NCBI GenBank assembly: GCA_963761705.1
Contig: CAVXHK010000001.1
Location: 1,178,001-1,242,000 of the forward strand
DNA length: 64,000 nt
Source: CAVVKW01 sp963761705
GTDB taxonomy: Bacteria > Verrucomicrobiota > Verrucomicrobiia > Chthoniobacterales > JAATET01
Reading direction: 5' to 3'
The position numbers were made by a program, and so were the translations under genes. The notes below the pieces were generated by a model. That model had not been told where the DNA came from, ran no database searches, and saw only the letters and a list, made by a program, of their open reading frames with translations. This document shows positions 24,928 through 35,192 of this stretch, piece by piece (within the stretch, counting starts at the first letter, position 1; each line of letters opens with the position of its first letter).

Positions 24928-25119
24928 CCGACGGAATTACCGGGAAAGGACCGGAGGGGGCAAGTGCGGAGGGGGATTTCGGACCGGAATGGGGCGCAGA
25001 GACCTCGCGGATCTGAGCCATCGCGTTGACGACGATGACGCCGTTCAGGCTTTCCGTCGGTGGTTGCTCGCCTTTTGCGCCCCTCCACTCGGCGCGCGTT
25101 GCTGCCCACAGGGTGACCG

Positions 25120-25917
25120 CTAGGTCAGTAGGCGTCGTGCGAGCCAGCGCCGACAATCGTCCGACCACGGGATCCCGTCCTTCATCCCCAACCCGTGACC
25201 ACCGTGTTCGTAGCAATGCAGCTCGAAGCCCACTCCCGCGCTTCGGAGGGCTTGGGCAAAAAGGAGCGAGTTTTCGACCGGAACGGCGGCATCCTCGACC
25301 GTGTGCCAGATAAAGCAGGGCGGAGTATCCGGACCGACGTGGCGCTCAGCGGAGAGAAATTCGATTTGTTGGGAGGGAGGCGCCTCGCCCAGGAGATTGG
25401 CCCGTGAACCGGCGTGGTTGAAGTGCTCGTCGCCCAGCGTGATGACCGGATAGCAGAGAATTCCGAGGTCGGGGCGGGAACTGAGGCGTTCGATGGGATC
25501 CTCCGCTGCGGGATCGCCCGGATCCCATTTCGTAAGCACCGTCGCTGCGAGGTGGCCGCCCGCTGAAGAGCCGATGAGGACTACCTTCTTCGGATTGAAC
25601 CCGAGGTCTCCGGCCAGGGAGCGAACCAGTCGCAGCGCCCGGGTGGCATCGTCAAACATGACGGGATGCCGGTAGCCAGCTGACCCCAGGCGATAATTGC
25701 AGACGAAGCTGTGGAAACCCCAGAGTTGAAACATCCCGGCAAACCCTTCGCCTTCCTGGGCCGAGAGGTGGCCGTAGCCGCCGCCCGGGAGAATCAGGAC
25801 GGCGCAATCGGAAAATGAAGTTCCGAAGGGCTCGTAGCAATCCAAGGTCGGAGTGTCGTGAGGGGCCTCGCCCTTGGCGTGGGGGACCGGCGGGTTCCAG
25901 AGTCGGACGGAGCTCAT
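25120..25917 (-). CDS. alpha/beta hydrolase, acetyl-esterase type
   Basis: The 265-residue enzyme has the oxyanion motif LILPGGGYGHLSAQEGEG, the nucleophile Ser in VVLIGSSAGGHLAAT, an Asp in HTVEDAAVPVENS and the His in YEHGGHGLGM. This is the pattern of the BD-FAE/acetyl xylan esterase-like group, which removes acetyl or similar short acyl groups from sugars or small esters. There is no signal peptide, so it acts in the cytoplasm. It lies alone between the membrane-protein operon and the kinase gene. Confidence 0.85.
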   Translation of the reverse strand: MSSVRLWNPPVPHAKGEAPHDTPTLDCYEPFGTSFSDCAVLILPGGGYGHLSAQEGEGFAGMFQLWGFHSFVCNYRLGSAGYRHPVMFDDATRALRLVRSLAGDLGFNPKKVVLIGSSAGGHLAATVLTKWDPGDPAAEDPIERLSSRPDLGILCYPVITLGDEHFNHAGSRANLLGEAPPSQQIEFLSAERHVGPDTPPCFIWHTVEDAAVPVENSLLFAQALRSAGVGFELHCYEHGGHGLGMKDGIPWSDDCRRWLARRLLT

Positions 25918-26011
25918 TGGGGTTGTGTTCTTATTCGGACACCGGGAAAAGATCGAGCCGTCATCCTCTCAGCGAGGAGTTCGCTGGTCGGCTGATCCCG
26001 GGTTGTCAGAT

Positions 26012-28872
26012 CTAGGCGGTCCGGGTTTTGGAAGCGCGCCGCAGAACGTCGGCGACGGCCTGTTTGCGAACGGGTTTATTGAGGAAAAAATCGGCGCCCG
26101 CCCGAAAACAGCGGCGTTGGTCTTCGGGAAACGTGTTGGCCGTGAGGATTGAAATGAACGCCGCCGGCAGTTTTTTTTCCGATTCGAGTTCGCGGATTCG
26201 GCGGGTCGCGGCGATGCCATCCATTTCGGGCATTTGAATGTCCATTAAGATGACGTCGGGCTGGTCCCGTTCGTAAACTTCAACGGCTTGTCGTCCGTTT
26301 GCAGCCGTGAGCGGATCGTAACCGAGCTTGCGAAGCATCGCTAGGATGAGCCTGGTGTTGATCTTGTCGTCCTCAACGATGAGGACGGTGGAGGGATGGT
26401 CGCGGGCGAACGAGGTATCCAGGGGCGGCGTTTCGGTTGGCGGCGGAGGTGATGGGAAGTTCGTTGCTGGTTTCGCTGGAATGTTGAGAAGAAATTCGCA
26501 ACCGCCGCTGGGTCGGTTTTTCGCGGTCAGGCTGCCGCCCATGAGTTCGGCCAACCGCCGGGAGATGGTCAGGCCCAGTCCGGTCCCTCCGTGGCGTCGG
26601 GAGATGGTCGAGTCGGCCTGGGTGAACGGGTCAAAAATCAGGTCGAGCTTCTGCGACGGGATGCCGGGACCGGTGTCGGTGACCCGGAATTCGACGAAAT
26701 TGGGATTGGAGCCTGGCTGAAGCCCGATTTGAACCGATCCGGTCTCGGTGAACTTGATCGCGTTCGCGGTGAGGTTAACGAGGATCTGGCGGATTCGCCC
26801 GTCATCCGCGATCAATTTCTCCGGAATGGCTTTGTCGAGGTGCGTGGTGAATTCGAGATTTCGTTCTTGAGCGGACCGGATGAAGAGCGCTTCGACACCT
26901 TGCAGGAGTCCACCCGGTTGGAAGGTGGACTCGGCGATCTCCATTTTTCCGGATTCAATGCGGCTGAAATCGAGGATTCCGTCCACGATCCTGAGCAGCG
27001 CTTCGCTGCTGGTGATCATCGTTTGGAGATGGTCCTTCCCTTCGGCGGAGAGGGTGGGGTCGTCGGCGACGAGGGCGGCGAACCCAAGAACTCCGTTCAT
27101 GGGGGTCCGGATCTCGTGGCTCATCACGGCGAGGAACTGGCTTTTCGCTTCCTCTCCGGCTTGGGCCGATCGGGTGAGTTCCCGTTGTCTTGCCAAGGCC
27201 TCGCTCAAGGCCTGCTCCCGTTGGCGCGCTTCGGTCACGTCCCAATTGGTGCCGACCATCCGCCATGGTTTACCGCCATCATCGCACAGGAGGGTGGCGA
27301 TCGCGCGGATGAATCGGACCTCGCCGTCGTTCTGACGGACGATGCGGAACTCCGTGTCGAATGGTTTCCCACCAATGGCGGCCGACGCGGCGTTTTCGGC
27401 TTCCGCCCGGGCGCGATCTAAGGGATGCAAGCAGGCGGCCCATTCGGAGTAGTCGAGATGGCGTCCATCCTGGCTCAGACCGTAGAGGGCGAACATCTCG
27501 TCGTCCCAAATCAATCGATTGGCGACGAAATCGAATTCCCAGATGCCGACGCGACTTGCTTTGGCGGCGAGCTGAAGCCGCTCGGCCGCCAGGCGGGTGG
27601 TTTCGGCTTTCTCGCGTTGGTTGGTGACGTCGCGGAAGTAGATGGCGAGACCCTCGTCCGTGGGGTACGCCCGACCGTCGAACCAGCGATCAGCGGGTCG
27701 TAATAGTTTTCGAAGTTGATCGGTCGATTCTCGCTGATGGCGGCGCGACACCGTCGCTTGAAAGCGGAGTTCGCAATCTGCGGGAATTGGTCCCAGAAAA
27801 TTTCCCCGAGAAGCTCGTCCCGGTGTCGGCCCAGGATGCGCTCGGCTACCTTATTGACGTAGATCGTTCGCCAGAATGGGTCGATCAGCAGGAAGGCATC
27901 GGTGATGCTTTCGAGGGTCTTGCTGAGGCGGCGGGCCGTGCGGCGGGATTCTTCCGTGGCGTTTCGGCGGTCGGTTACGTCGCGCTGGATTGCGATGTAG
28001 TGGCGGATTTTACCCTGGTCGGTTTTGAGCGGAGTGATGGAAAGGTCATTCCAGAAGGGGGTTCCATCCTTGCGGTAATTGAGGATCTCGCCCTCGAACG
28101 GAATGTTCTCCCCGAGACATTTTCGGATGGCGGCGACGGTCTTCGGGTCGGTTTCCGGGCCTTGGAGAAAGCGGCAATTACTATCGAGGACTTCGCTGGC
28201 GCGGTAGCCCGTCAGGTCTTCGAAGCCCTCGTTGGTGTAGGTGATGAGCCGATCGGGTCCGGCCACGAGGACGCCCTGGGAGATCTCGCTCAACGCCAAA
28301 TTCCTCAACGCAAGCGCATCGTCATTTTCGATGCGTTGGGTGATATCGCGGGCGATCTTCGAGAATCCGATGAGTCCCCCGTCCGGCGAGCGGAGCGGAG
28401 AGATCGAGACGGAGACCCAGACGGTGGCGCCATCTTTGCGCCGGCGGCGCGTTTCGAAGTGATCGACGGACTGGCCTTCGCGAATCCGATTGAGAATTTT
28501 TTCGGTCTCCACGGACAGTTCAGGTGGAAGGAGGATGTCGACCTGCTGGCCGATGATTTCAGAGGCCGAATAACCGAAGGTGCTTTCCGCCTGGGCATTC
28601 CAGGTCAGGATTTTTCCGTCGTTATCGAGGCTGTAGATGGCGTCGTTTGAGGCCTCCACCACGGCGGCGAGGCGGCTTTGGAGGTCGAGGGCGAGGGCGA
28701 GGGCTTCCCGCGCCTGATGCATCAGATAGGGTTTGCCGTCGGCGAGCATGATCGCGTCGACTTCTCCACCGAGGGAAGACTGCACGGCGGCCTCCGCCTC
28801 GCTGAGGCGGCGGACGAGATCTCCAAAGGCGATCTCGAGATGAGGACTTGGGCTGTCTGGGGGAACGGACAT
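26012..28872 (-). pseudogene. LOV/PAS hybrid histidine kinase with receiver domain; one-base frameshift
   Basis: Two frames make one protein of about 950 residues: PAS (about residues 70-185), a LOV-type PAS (about 190-305), a third PAS cut by the frameshift, a fourth PAS, a HisKA domain (FLAVMSHEIRTPMNG), HATPase_c (DTGPGIPSQKLDLIFDPF, GGTGLGLTISRRL) and a C-terminal receiver (STVLIVEDDKIN, ILMDIQMPEMDG). The LOV domain keeps the photoactive Cys at residue 233 in DSNCRFLQGPETD, the FMN-binding NYRKDGTPFWNDLSITP and the terminal Gln in IAIQRDVT. The break lies at 27686-27690; one extra G would give the consensus PLDRWFDGRAYP. It follows kaiB by 10 bases, so it is likely the output or input kinase of the KaiBC system. 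Confidence 0.88.
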
Positions 28873-28882
28873 CCTTTTTTGG

Positions 28883-29155
28883 TCAGGTCTCCAGAATTCC
28901 TACGACGGTGGCTCGTTCGCTGAGATTGCCGACGATGCGGCGCGGTGGTCCGGGGCTTAGGATGACAAGAGTCGGGGTGACGAGGATGTGATCCTCCATG
29001 GCGCGCCCGGGAGTCTTGAGAACGTCGATTTCGTCGACGGTGTAGTGGCCACCGCAGACGTCGCGACCGATTTCGGCGAGATTGGCGCGGGCGCGGACGG
29101 AATTTGGTGCGTCACCAGCCACGTAGAGGCGAAAGGCGTGCACTGTGGTGCTCAT
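28883..29155 (-). CDS. kaiB: KaiB clock protein homologue
   Basis: The 90-residue protein has the KaiB thioredoxin-like pattern: FRLYVAGDAPNSVRARANL at the start, the short segment YTVDEIDVLKTPGRAMEDHI, then VTPTLVILSPGPPRRIVGNL. In cyanobacteria KaiB binds phosphorylated KaiC and drives its dephosphorylation. Its start overlaps the stop of kaiC by four bases (ATGA), so the two are translationally coupled, and the LOV kinase follows. The order kaiC-kaiB-kinase on one transcript and the absence of kaiA fit non-cyanobacterial Kai systems. Confidence 0.93.
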   Translation of the reverse strand: MSTTVHAFRLYVAGDAPNSVRARANLAEIGRDVCGGHYTVDEIDVLKTPGRAMEDHILVTPTLVILSPGPPRRIVGNLSERATVVGILET

Positions 29156-30877
29156 GGTTCTTTCAGGTTTGGGGATTGCCGATCGCTCTGTCGCCGATCA
29201 CGGAGGGAGTTTTTGCGCTGCGAAATGAGTGCGAGACGGTCAGCCTCCGTCAGCTCAAGAGATTTCTGCTCGCTTCGCTTGTTATCGATCTGATGTTGAA
29301 GACTGCGGAGTTGGTCGGACATTTCTCGGATCGTGTGATCGAGTTCTGCGCGTTTGAGTTCGGATTCGAGGGCAAGAGTTTCCTCCGCCCAGGACTCAGC
29401 CCGCTCTTTCTGCCAACGGAGGGTGCCCATGAGAACCTCGCCATCGGCCGTGTAGGCATCGGTGAGCGTGATGCCGTCGTTGGACAGGATGAGTTCGCGA
29501 ACCTGGTTGGAGTGGGGGGTGCCGCGGGATTTCACGATGGACAGAGCGCGGTTCCGCTCGCCCGCGTGAACGAGGTAGGACAGGTGGATCCAGGTATCGG
29601 CGATCGTGGAAATCTGAATGGGCGTCGATTCCTCGTCGACCGAGGTGAGGAGGCTGGTATTGAGAACGGTGATCCCGAGTGCTTTGCACAAGCGGGTGAT
29701 TCGTTCCGCGATGTTCTGAGCGATCTCGTCGCCGCCGCTTTTGATGAGGGCGCTGATGGGATCCAGAACGAGGGACCTTGGTTGGGTACGATTCGAGCAG
29801 GGACTGGATCGTGACGAGGTGCTGTTTGGCGTTGCAGTCGTCGGCGAGCACGCTGTGAATCTGGAGGCGCTTGCTTTTAACGTGCCGCTGAAGGTCGATT
29901 CCCACCGAGGAAAAATTGCGGACGAGTTCGTCGGAGCCTTCGTCGAAAGTGACGTAGAGTGCTTTCTCTCCGCGCAGGCAGGCGGCCTCGGTGAAGGCCG
30001 CAGCGAGGGTGGATTTCGACGTGCCGGGAGCGCCCGAAATGAGGACGCTGCTGCCCCGGTAGTAGCCGCCGTCGAGCATGGTATCGAGGCGAGCGACTCC
30101 GCTGGAGACCCGCTCCTTGGTGACCGGTATGCGCTGGTCAACAGCGAGGTCGGTCGAGATTTCGATTCCGCCGTTTCCGATGCTCAGGGGGACCGCGTTC
30201 TCCGCGAAGGAGGACCCTCGATATTTTACGACCCGAAGATTCCGGAGTGAGAAGCGGCTGGTCAGGTCATGATCTAGGCTGATCACGCAGTCGGACATGG
30301 ACTCCATCCTGGCCGTGTGAACGGTGATCGACTGACCGGCGATCTCCGGCTTGGCGGTCATGATGCCAGTGAGGCCGCTCGCGAGGAGCCAGTGGTAGAG
30401 CCGGAGAATCTCGCGGCGCTCGGCTTCCGGGTTATCAAGTAGTTCCAGCAGCATGTCGATCCCGTCGAAGACGACGTAACTGGCCTTCATCTGCCGGGCT
30501 TTCTCACCGATAATTGCCAGGATGGCGGACAGATCGAAGTCGCCGGATCGGACGATTTCCGGAGTGATCTGGGCATCGAGGAAGAAAATCTCACCGTCGG
30601 CCAGGGCGGGTAGATCCCAACCAAAGCTCTCGGCGTTCTCGATGATCTGGGTGGAAGACTCCTCGAGCGCGACGAAGATACCGGATTCCGAGCCGTTGCG
30701 CGCCGCGTTCACGATGGTCTGCAGCGAGAGGACGGTCTTGCCGCAACCGGCTCCCCCGGTAATCAAGGTGTTCCGGTTCCGGGGTAACCCGCCGCGGAGA
30801 ATTTCATCGAGGCCACGGATCCCGGTTGGAAGCTTTCTCGAAGTCGGGGGCCTTTTTTTACGAGTCGTCTTGGTCAA
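29152..30877 (-). pseudogene. kaiC: KaiC clock ATPase/kinase homologue; one-base frameshift
   Basis: Joining two frames gives a double-RecA protein of about 575 residues. The CI half has the P-loop GGAGCGKT and VALEESST; the CII half has GAPGTSKST and VTFDEGSDE. In CII the Ser-Thr pair phosphorylated in cyanobacterial KaiC is kept (PIQISTIADTW). The C-terminus extends into a charged coiled-coil-like tail of about 90 residues (about 29152-29420) not typical of cyanobacterial KaiC. The frames change at 29776-29790, where removing one G restores PTK-SLVLDPISALIKSGG. If the break is real the CII half is lost; if it is an error, kaiC-kaiB-kinase is a complete operon. The start is the ATG at 30877. 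Confidence 0.88.
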
Positions 30878-31252
30878 ATTAAGGTTCCTTTAATGAACAA
30901 AGTAGCATGCGAGGATTACTGAACAAAGGTATTCCAACGGCAGAGGTCCGAACCGTTAACGGCGCGGGGTTGCATCGGACGCGCACGAATTGATCTCCCG
31001 CCGACCGCGGGGGGGGGCGGGGAGGCATCCGGTTGGAGTGGTTTTCCGCCCACGGAATTGCCGGGGATTTTTTCCTCGGGCAGTCGGGCACTCAACCCCA
31101 TCACGTCCCGCTCGATCCGAACCTCGCTTCAGAATTGGGAAATCTACCCCATCGTAATCGCGGCAGATCGATTACTCCCAAATCTCCCTTAGCTTAACGC
31201 CATTCAGGGCCGTCCTCTTTCTTTTGCCGCCTTTCCCCTTTGGCCGAAATAG
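30878..31252. other. 375-base intergenic region upstream of kaiC
   Basis: This gap separates the kaiC start from the 3' end of the endonuclease-family gene, so it should hold the promoter of the kaiC-kaiB-kinase operon. No gene-like frame is visible. It contains a G-rich run (31010-31022 in CGCGGGGGGGGGCGGGG) and an AT-richer part at 31130-31200. I see no convincing promoter hexamers. Confidence 0.4.
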
Positions 31253-32818
31253 TCAATCGGGGAGATGACGAATCATTGCCTGACCCAAATTCCGCGCTCC
31301 GGGTGCCGGGAACCATTCGTCCCCGTGGAGCAGGAATTGCCAGTTTCCGCGGTAGGTCCCGAGTTCGCCGAAAAAACGGAGCTGGGATTGCTTTTCGGCG
31401 ACTTCGCGGATCTCGGCGCGGAGGTCGGCATCGTGGGAATAGACCTGATACTCTTCACCGCCGACGGTCACGTAAACACGGCCCCGCTCGTCCACGGTCG
31501 CGGGAGCATCGACGAGAAAGACGCGTCCGCCGTAGGAGCCATCGCGGATGTTAGTTCCGGGCGGCAGATCGCCGAATGACAAGGCAGCGGCGAAGAGATC
31601 CACGGCGGAGATTTCCACGGGAAGGGCGTCGGCGGAGGCAGTCTCCGACTTGCCCGGGCGTTCGAGCGCAATCCACCGGGTTTTATCGTTGTCGTCGACG
31701 GTGCGAAAACGGGCGAGGAGCGGAAAGTGGTCGGAGAATCCCGACGGGTACTCGGACCGGGACCAGCGGATCGGTCGACCGAAGACGTCGGTGTTGAGTC
31801 CCTGGATTTTCATGACGGTGAAGCTGTTGTCGACGTATTGGACGCCACTTTGATCGTAAAGACCGCGGGAGAGCATGATGTGCATCAGGGTGCCCCATTC
31901 GTTCTGGTAGATGTCGCTGCCTCGCTGGTCGGAGGGTAGCTCGAACCACAGGTTGTAGAGATCGGGGCCACCCCGTTGACGCAGCGCAAGTTCGTTGCCC
32001 TGGGAGCCGAGGATGTCGTTGATCCCGGTGCGGCGCATGTCGCGATAACGCCGATTTTGGTTGTAGTGGGAATTGAAATCCCCGGCCACGATCACGTCGG
32101 CGTGAGGATCAGCCTCAAAGATCTCGTCCAGGCGAGCGCGGTGGGTCTGCGCATTGCCGAGGCGTGTCTCCTCGGCCTCGAGATTGCCGGCACCGGATTT
32201 CCAATGATTTGCAAAAATGGTGAGCGGGTGTCCGTCGACATCGAGCGTGACTTCCAGAATGGCGCGCGCGTCTTCGGTGGAGTGGCTGCGCTGGGCGATG
32301 ACGGGGAACCGGGAGAAGATGACATTCCGGATCGCGATGCCACGGCCGTCGTCGTAAGTGCCCGGCTTCTCGTCGGTGATGCAGACGTTGTAACCGCGCA
32401 GCCCGGCATCGTAACACGCCTTCAGCAGCCAGGCCTCGGAGGGAACGCCCGCCCACTCGTCCGGCAGTGGCGACTCGGCCAGGAGGTCGGCGAGTTTTCG
32501 GTCCTCGACCGACGCGAGCCACCCCGCGTAGTCGGTCACGCTGGACTCCGGCGTCTGGTCGAGTTCGATCTCGTTGAAAACGATCACGTCGGGACCGCGG
32601 CCGTCGTCCACTTTCGCGAGAACCTTTGCGATATTCGCCGCCTTCACGGCAAGGTGACCGGGCGGGTATCCCGGCGGTCGGTAGTCGTCGTAAAGAGCCA
32701 CCCCGTCGGCATCGAAGAGGTTCTCGACGTTGTAAGTCACGACAGAAAAATCGCGGGCGGAACAAACTCCCGCGAAAACGAGCGCGAGGGTGGCGGACGG
32801 CAGAAAACGATGGGGCAC
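31253..32818 (-). CDS. secreted endonuclease/exonuclease/phosphatase family protein
   Basis: The 521-residue protein begins at a GTG (32818) with a signal peptide (VPHRFLPSATLALVFAGVCS, cleavage before ARDF) and has the DNase I-like fold: VVTYNVENLFD, the catalytic Glu in VIVFNEIEL, DVIVAGDFNSHYNQNRRY and the terminal FSDHFPLLARF. Such secreted members hydrolyse phosphodiesters in DNA or phosphoester groups in lipids; the substrate cannot be fixed. An extra C-terminal domain of about 130 residues (after SDHFPL) is of unknown type. The frame is open to an ATG at 32899, but the residues before the GTG do not look like a signal peptide. Confidence 0.82.
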   Translation of the reverse strand: MPHRFLPSATLALVFAGVCSARDFSVVTYNVENLFDADGVALYDDYRPPGYPPGHLAVKAANIAKVLAKVDDGRGPDVIVFNEIELDQTPESSVTDYAGWLASVEDRKLADLLAESPLPDEWAGVPSEAWLLKACYDAGLRGYNVCITDEKPGTYDDGRGIAIRNVIFSRFPVIAQRSHSTEDARAILEVTLDVDGHPLTIFANHWKSGAGNLEAEETRLGNAQTHRARLDEIFEADPHADVIVAGDFNSHYNQNRRYRDMRRTGINDILGSQGNELALRQRGGPDLYNLWFELPSDQRGSDIYQNEWGTLMHIMLSRGLYDQSGVQYVDNSFTVMKIQGLNTDVFGRPIRWSRSEYPSGFSDHFPLLARFRTVDDNDKTRWIALERPGKSETASADALPVEISAVDLFAAALSFGDLPPGTNIRDGSYGGRVFLVDAPATVDERGRVYVTVGGEEYQVYSHDADLRAEIREVAEKQSQLRFFGELGTYRGNWQFLLHGDEWFPAPGARNLGQAMIRHLPD

Positions 32819-33115
32819 CGCGGAAGATTCAACGATTTGGATCGATTGGGAAGCAGAGTCTTTTGCGTTTCGATGACTTGAGAGATAATTTGGTCGCAAG
32901 CGGGTTGATTAACGGAGTAATTCCGGGGAACCTCGGGCGGGAGGCGAGGGGACTTCGGGGGGCAAAAAATTCTGCAACGACGTTGCGGGAAATGATTGCT
33001 GGTTTTAATTCCGATCCGAAATAATCGACCAGCCCCTTCCGCGTCTGGAGCGCCGACCCCTTTCCCAATCGGGCAATCATTTGTGGTTTCTCGATTTGAT
33101 GGAATACTCCCGCCC

Positions 33116-33733
33116 ATGAAAAAAAATCGATTCTGGGCTTTCATTGGGGCCACCTCCATGACGCTGCTAATCGCTTCGGCGGCCAGCGCGGCTGAGGGGG
33201 AACTCATCACCGAGTTCTCGGAGAATGATTCGCAAGACCTCGAGTGGCGGGTCGTGGATGATCGGGTGATGGGAGGTCGCTCCCAAGGGAAAATGGTGAT
33301 CAGCGACGACGGTATTCTCAAATTTAGCGGAAATCTCTCGTTGGAAAATAACGGGGGATTTTCGTCAATCCGTTCCGGCGACGTGAAGCTCGATTTCAGC
33401 GCAGCAGAAGGAGTGGTTTTGCGCGTCAAAGGCGACGGTCGAACCTACGAGGTCCATTTTTCCACCCCCGCCCGCTGGAAAGGCAGGGGAATCACTTTTG
33501 CGGGTCTGTTGCCGACGGAGGAAGGACAATGGACCGACGTCAAAATTCCGTTTTCCGAGTTCGAAGGTGATTTCCGGGGACAGCGGTTGAAAGACGAAGC
33601 GAGCAAATTCGACCCCGCTGCCGTGCGAGGAATTACCCTGGAATTGGTCGACAAAAAGGCCGGCGCGTTCGAGCTGCAAGTCGACTGGATCCGAACTTAC
33701 GGCACCAGCAAACGAAGCTCTGCGGATCGGTAG
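33116..33733 (+). CDS. secreted CIA30-family protein
   Basis: The 205-residue protein has a signal peptide (MKKNRFWAFIGATSMTLLIA, cleavage after ASA) and a CIA30/NADH:ubiquinone-oxidoreductase-assembly-like beta-sandwich domain: EWRVVDDRVMGGRSQGKMVI, LEFSGNLSLENNGGFSSIRS-type segment and the terminal FELQVDWIRTYG. In mitochondria CIA30 helps assemble complex I; bacterial secreted members are of unknown role and may bind carbohydrate. The start at 33116 gives the signal peptide; the frame upstream is not coding. Transcribed divergently from the endonuclease-family gene. Confidence 0.85.
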   Translation: MKKNRFWAFIGATSMTLLIASAASAAEGELITEFSENDSQDLEWRVVDDRVMGGRSQGKMVISDDGILKFSGNLSLENNGGFSSIRSGDVKLDFSAAEGVVLRVKGDGRTYEVHFSTPARWKGRGITFAGLLPTEEGQWTDVKIPFSEFEGDFRGQRLKDEASKFDPAAVRGITLELVDKKAGAFELQVDWIRTYGTSKRSSADR

Positions 33734-33972
33734 ACCCAGCCGCCAAACCGAGGCTTTCGATCATCCCCCATTTCTTCCACCGGCTCAGAGAGACGCTCGA
33801 AGAGAAAGATGCGACGGCTCGCCTGGGACGTCTCCGGGGAGGTTACGACGGCCATTTCCCCAGCGGGATCGAGCACGCGCGGCAGCCCCATCTCGACCCC
33901 AATATTCAATTGGGGAGAGAATGAATGGTTGCCTTCCCCCGCACGGACTGACCCGCTGAACGAACTCCCCAA
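33697..33972 (-). CDS. possible small hypothetical protein
   Basis: A 91-residue frame with balanced composition (for example GLPRVLDPAGEMAVVTSPET, then SQASRRIFLFERLSEPVEEM) that does not look like the usual Arg/Pro-rich antisense noise of this genome. It overlaps the end of the CIA30 gene by 37 bases on the opposite strand. No family is recognised and no ribosome site is seen. It may be a small gene or chance. The flanking stretch 33734-34071 holds nothing else. Confidence 0.25.
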   Translation of the reverse strand: MGSSFSGSVRAGEGNHSFSPQLNIGVEMGLPRVLDPAGEMAVVTSPETSQASRRIFLFERLSEPVEEMGDDRKPRFGGWVYRSAELRLLVP

Positions 33973-34071
33973 GCCGCCCGCGCCCGGACGCAGCTTCCCC
34001 GGGAGTCCTCGTTTTGGAATCTACCGCTCCGACTTGCTCATGGAACCCCGCCGAAACCAGCCCCCCTCCCG

Positions 34072-34812
34072 ATGAACCTCGACCGTGGCCTGCTCTACGT
34101 CGCGACCGGCCAACCCCACGCCAGCGAATGCCGTCGGTCCGCCCGCTCCGCGAAAGCCCGCATGCCCGACCTCCCGATCTCCGTCTGGACCGATCGCCCG
34201 AACGGCTTCGTCACCGGCTGCTTCGACTCCGTCCACGTTCTGAAGGATCGAACTCATTCCTACCTCGACAAAATCATTCCCCTCGAACGAACGGACTTCG
34301 CGAAGACGATCTTCGTCGATACCGACACCTTCTTCCTCCATCCGGTCCACGACGTCTTCGAGTTACTCGACCACTTCGAACTCGCCTACACCCACGAAGT
34401 CTGGCGCATCCACTACTGGAAAGAACCCGTCGCCGACCCCATCCCGCCCTGCTTCCCGGAAATCAACACCGGCGTCTTCGCCTACCGCAGGTCACCCCGG
34501 GTCTTCCGCTTTTTCAGAAAATGGCTGCAAATCTACCGCGACCAACTCGGCGCCGACGTTCCACCCGATCATGATCAGCCTGCTTTCCGCCAAGCCCTGT
34601 ATGACTCCGACCTGCGGTCCGTCGTCCTCCCGCCCGAATACAACTCCCGGTCCAGCTACCCCATGTTCAAGGGCGGCGGATGCCCCGTGAAAATCCTCCA
34701 CGGCCGCGATCCGAGCCTCACCCGTGCCATCAAGGGAGTCAACCGTCACGACGGCATCCGGCTCTACGACTTCAGCCAGGATGCCCCGCCGCCACCCCGG
34801 CCGAATCCCTGA
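34072..34812 (+). CDS. GT-A fold glycosyltransferase (GT8-like)
   Basis: The 246-residue cytoplasmic protein has the DxD nucleotide-sugar/metal motif in AKTIFVDTDTFFLHPV, the acceptor-side motif PEINTGVFAYRRSPRVFRFF and a late His in VKILHGRD, matching small GT8-like nucleotide-diphospho-sugar transferases. It begins MNLDRGLLYVATGQPHASEC. Donor and acceptor are unknown. It is followed by what may be the first codons of another gene cut by an IS481 remnant at about 34930. Confidence 0.8.
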   Translation: MNLDRGLLYVATGQPHASECRRSARSAKARMPDLPISVWTDRPNGFVTGCFDSVHVLKDRTHSYLDKIIPLERTDFAKTIFVDTDTFFLHPVHDVFELLDHFELAYTHEVWRIHYWKEPVADPIPPCFPEINTGVFAYRRSPRVFRFFRKWLQIYRDQLGADVPPDHDQPAFRQALYDSDLRSVVLPPEYNSRSSYPMFKGGGCPVKILHGRDPSLTRAIKGVNRHDGIRLYDFSQDAPPPPRPNP

Positions 34813-34936
34813 TCCATCCCCCCGAGAAATTCCTCACGCCATAAAACGCGGTTTCCTCGCCAAGCTCATCCACCGCCTCGGCGTCGTCCAGCCCGCCGAC
34901 GTCCAGGGCTACCATCGCCATCCTCGCAGGAGGTAT

Positions 34937-35192
34937 GAACCGAGGACATAGGTAACAGATTGACCGAGAACATGGGTGACAGTTCAGGGCGATGGATGCC
35001 CTGGGAAAACGAGTCACCGATGGAACAGAAACAAAGATTTGTCAGTCTACTTGTGAGCGACCGGTTCACGATGGTGGAGCTGTGCGAAAGTTTCGGTATT
35101 TCGCGCAAGACGGGACACAAGTGGACGGCCAGGTACGAAGTCCAAGGGATGGGCGGGCTTGAGGATCGGAGCCGAGCACCGAAGACGGTGAC
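34937..35192 (+). pseudogene. IS481-family transposase remnant (N-terminal part only)
   Basis: From 34996 the frame reads MPWENESPMEQKQRFVSLLV and SFGISRKTGHKWTARYEVQG, then GLEDRSRAP, the N-terminal helix-turn-helix region of IS481-type transposases. The DDE integrase domain is missing: after about 35192 the sequence passes into GGGATTGGGGTCA repeats. The upstream sequence AGGACATAGGTAACAG / GAACATGGGTGACAG (34943-34982) looks like the left end of the element. A short preceding coding piece (LAKLIHRLGVVQPADVQGY, about 34855-34915) may belong to a gene truncated by the insertion. Confidence 0.7.
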
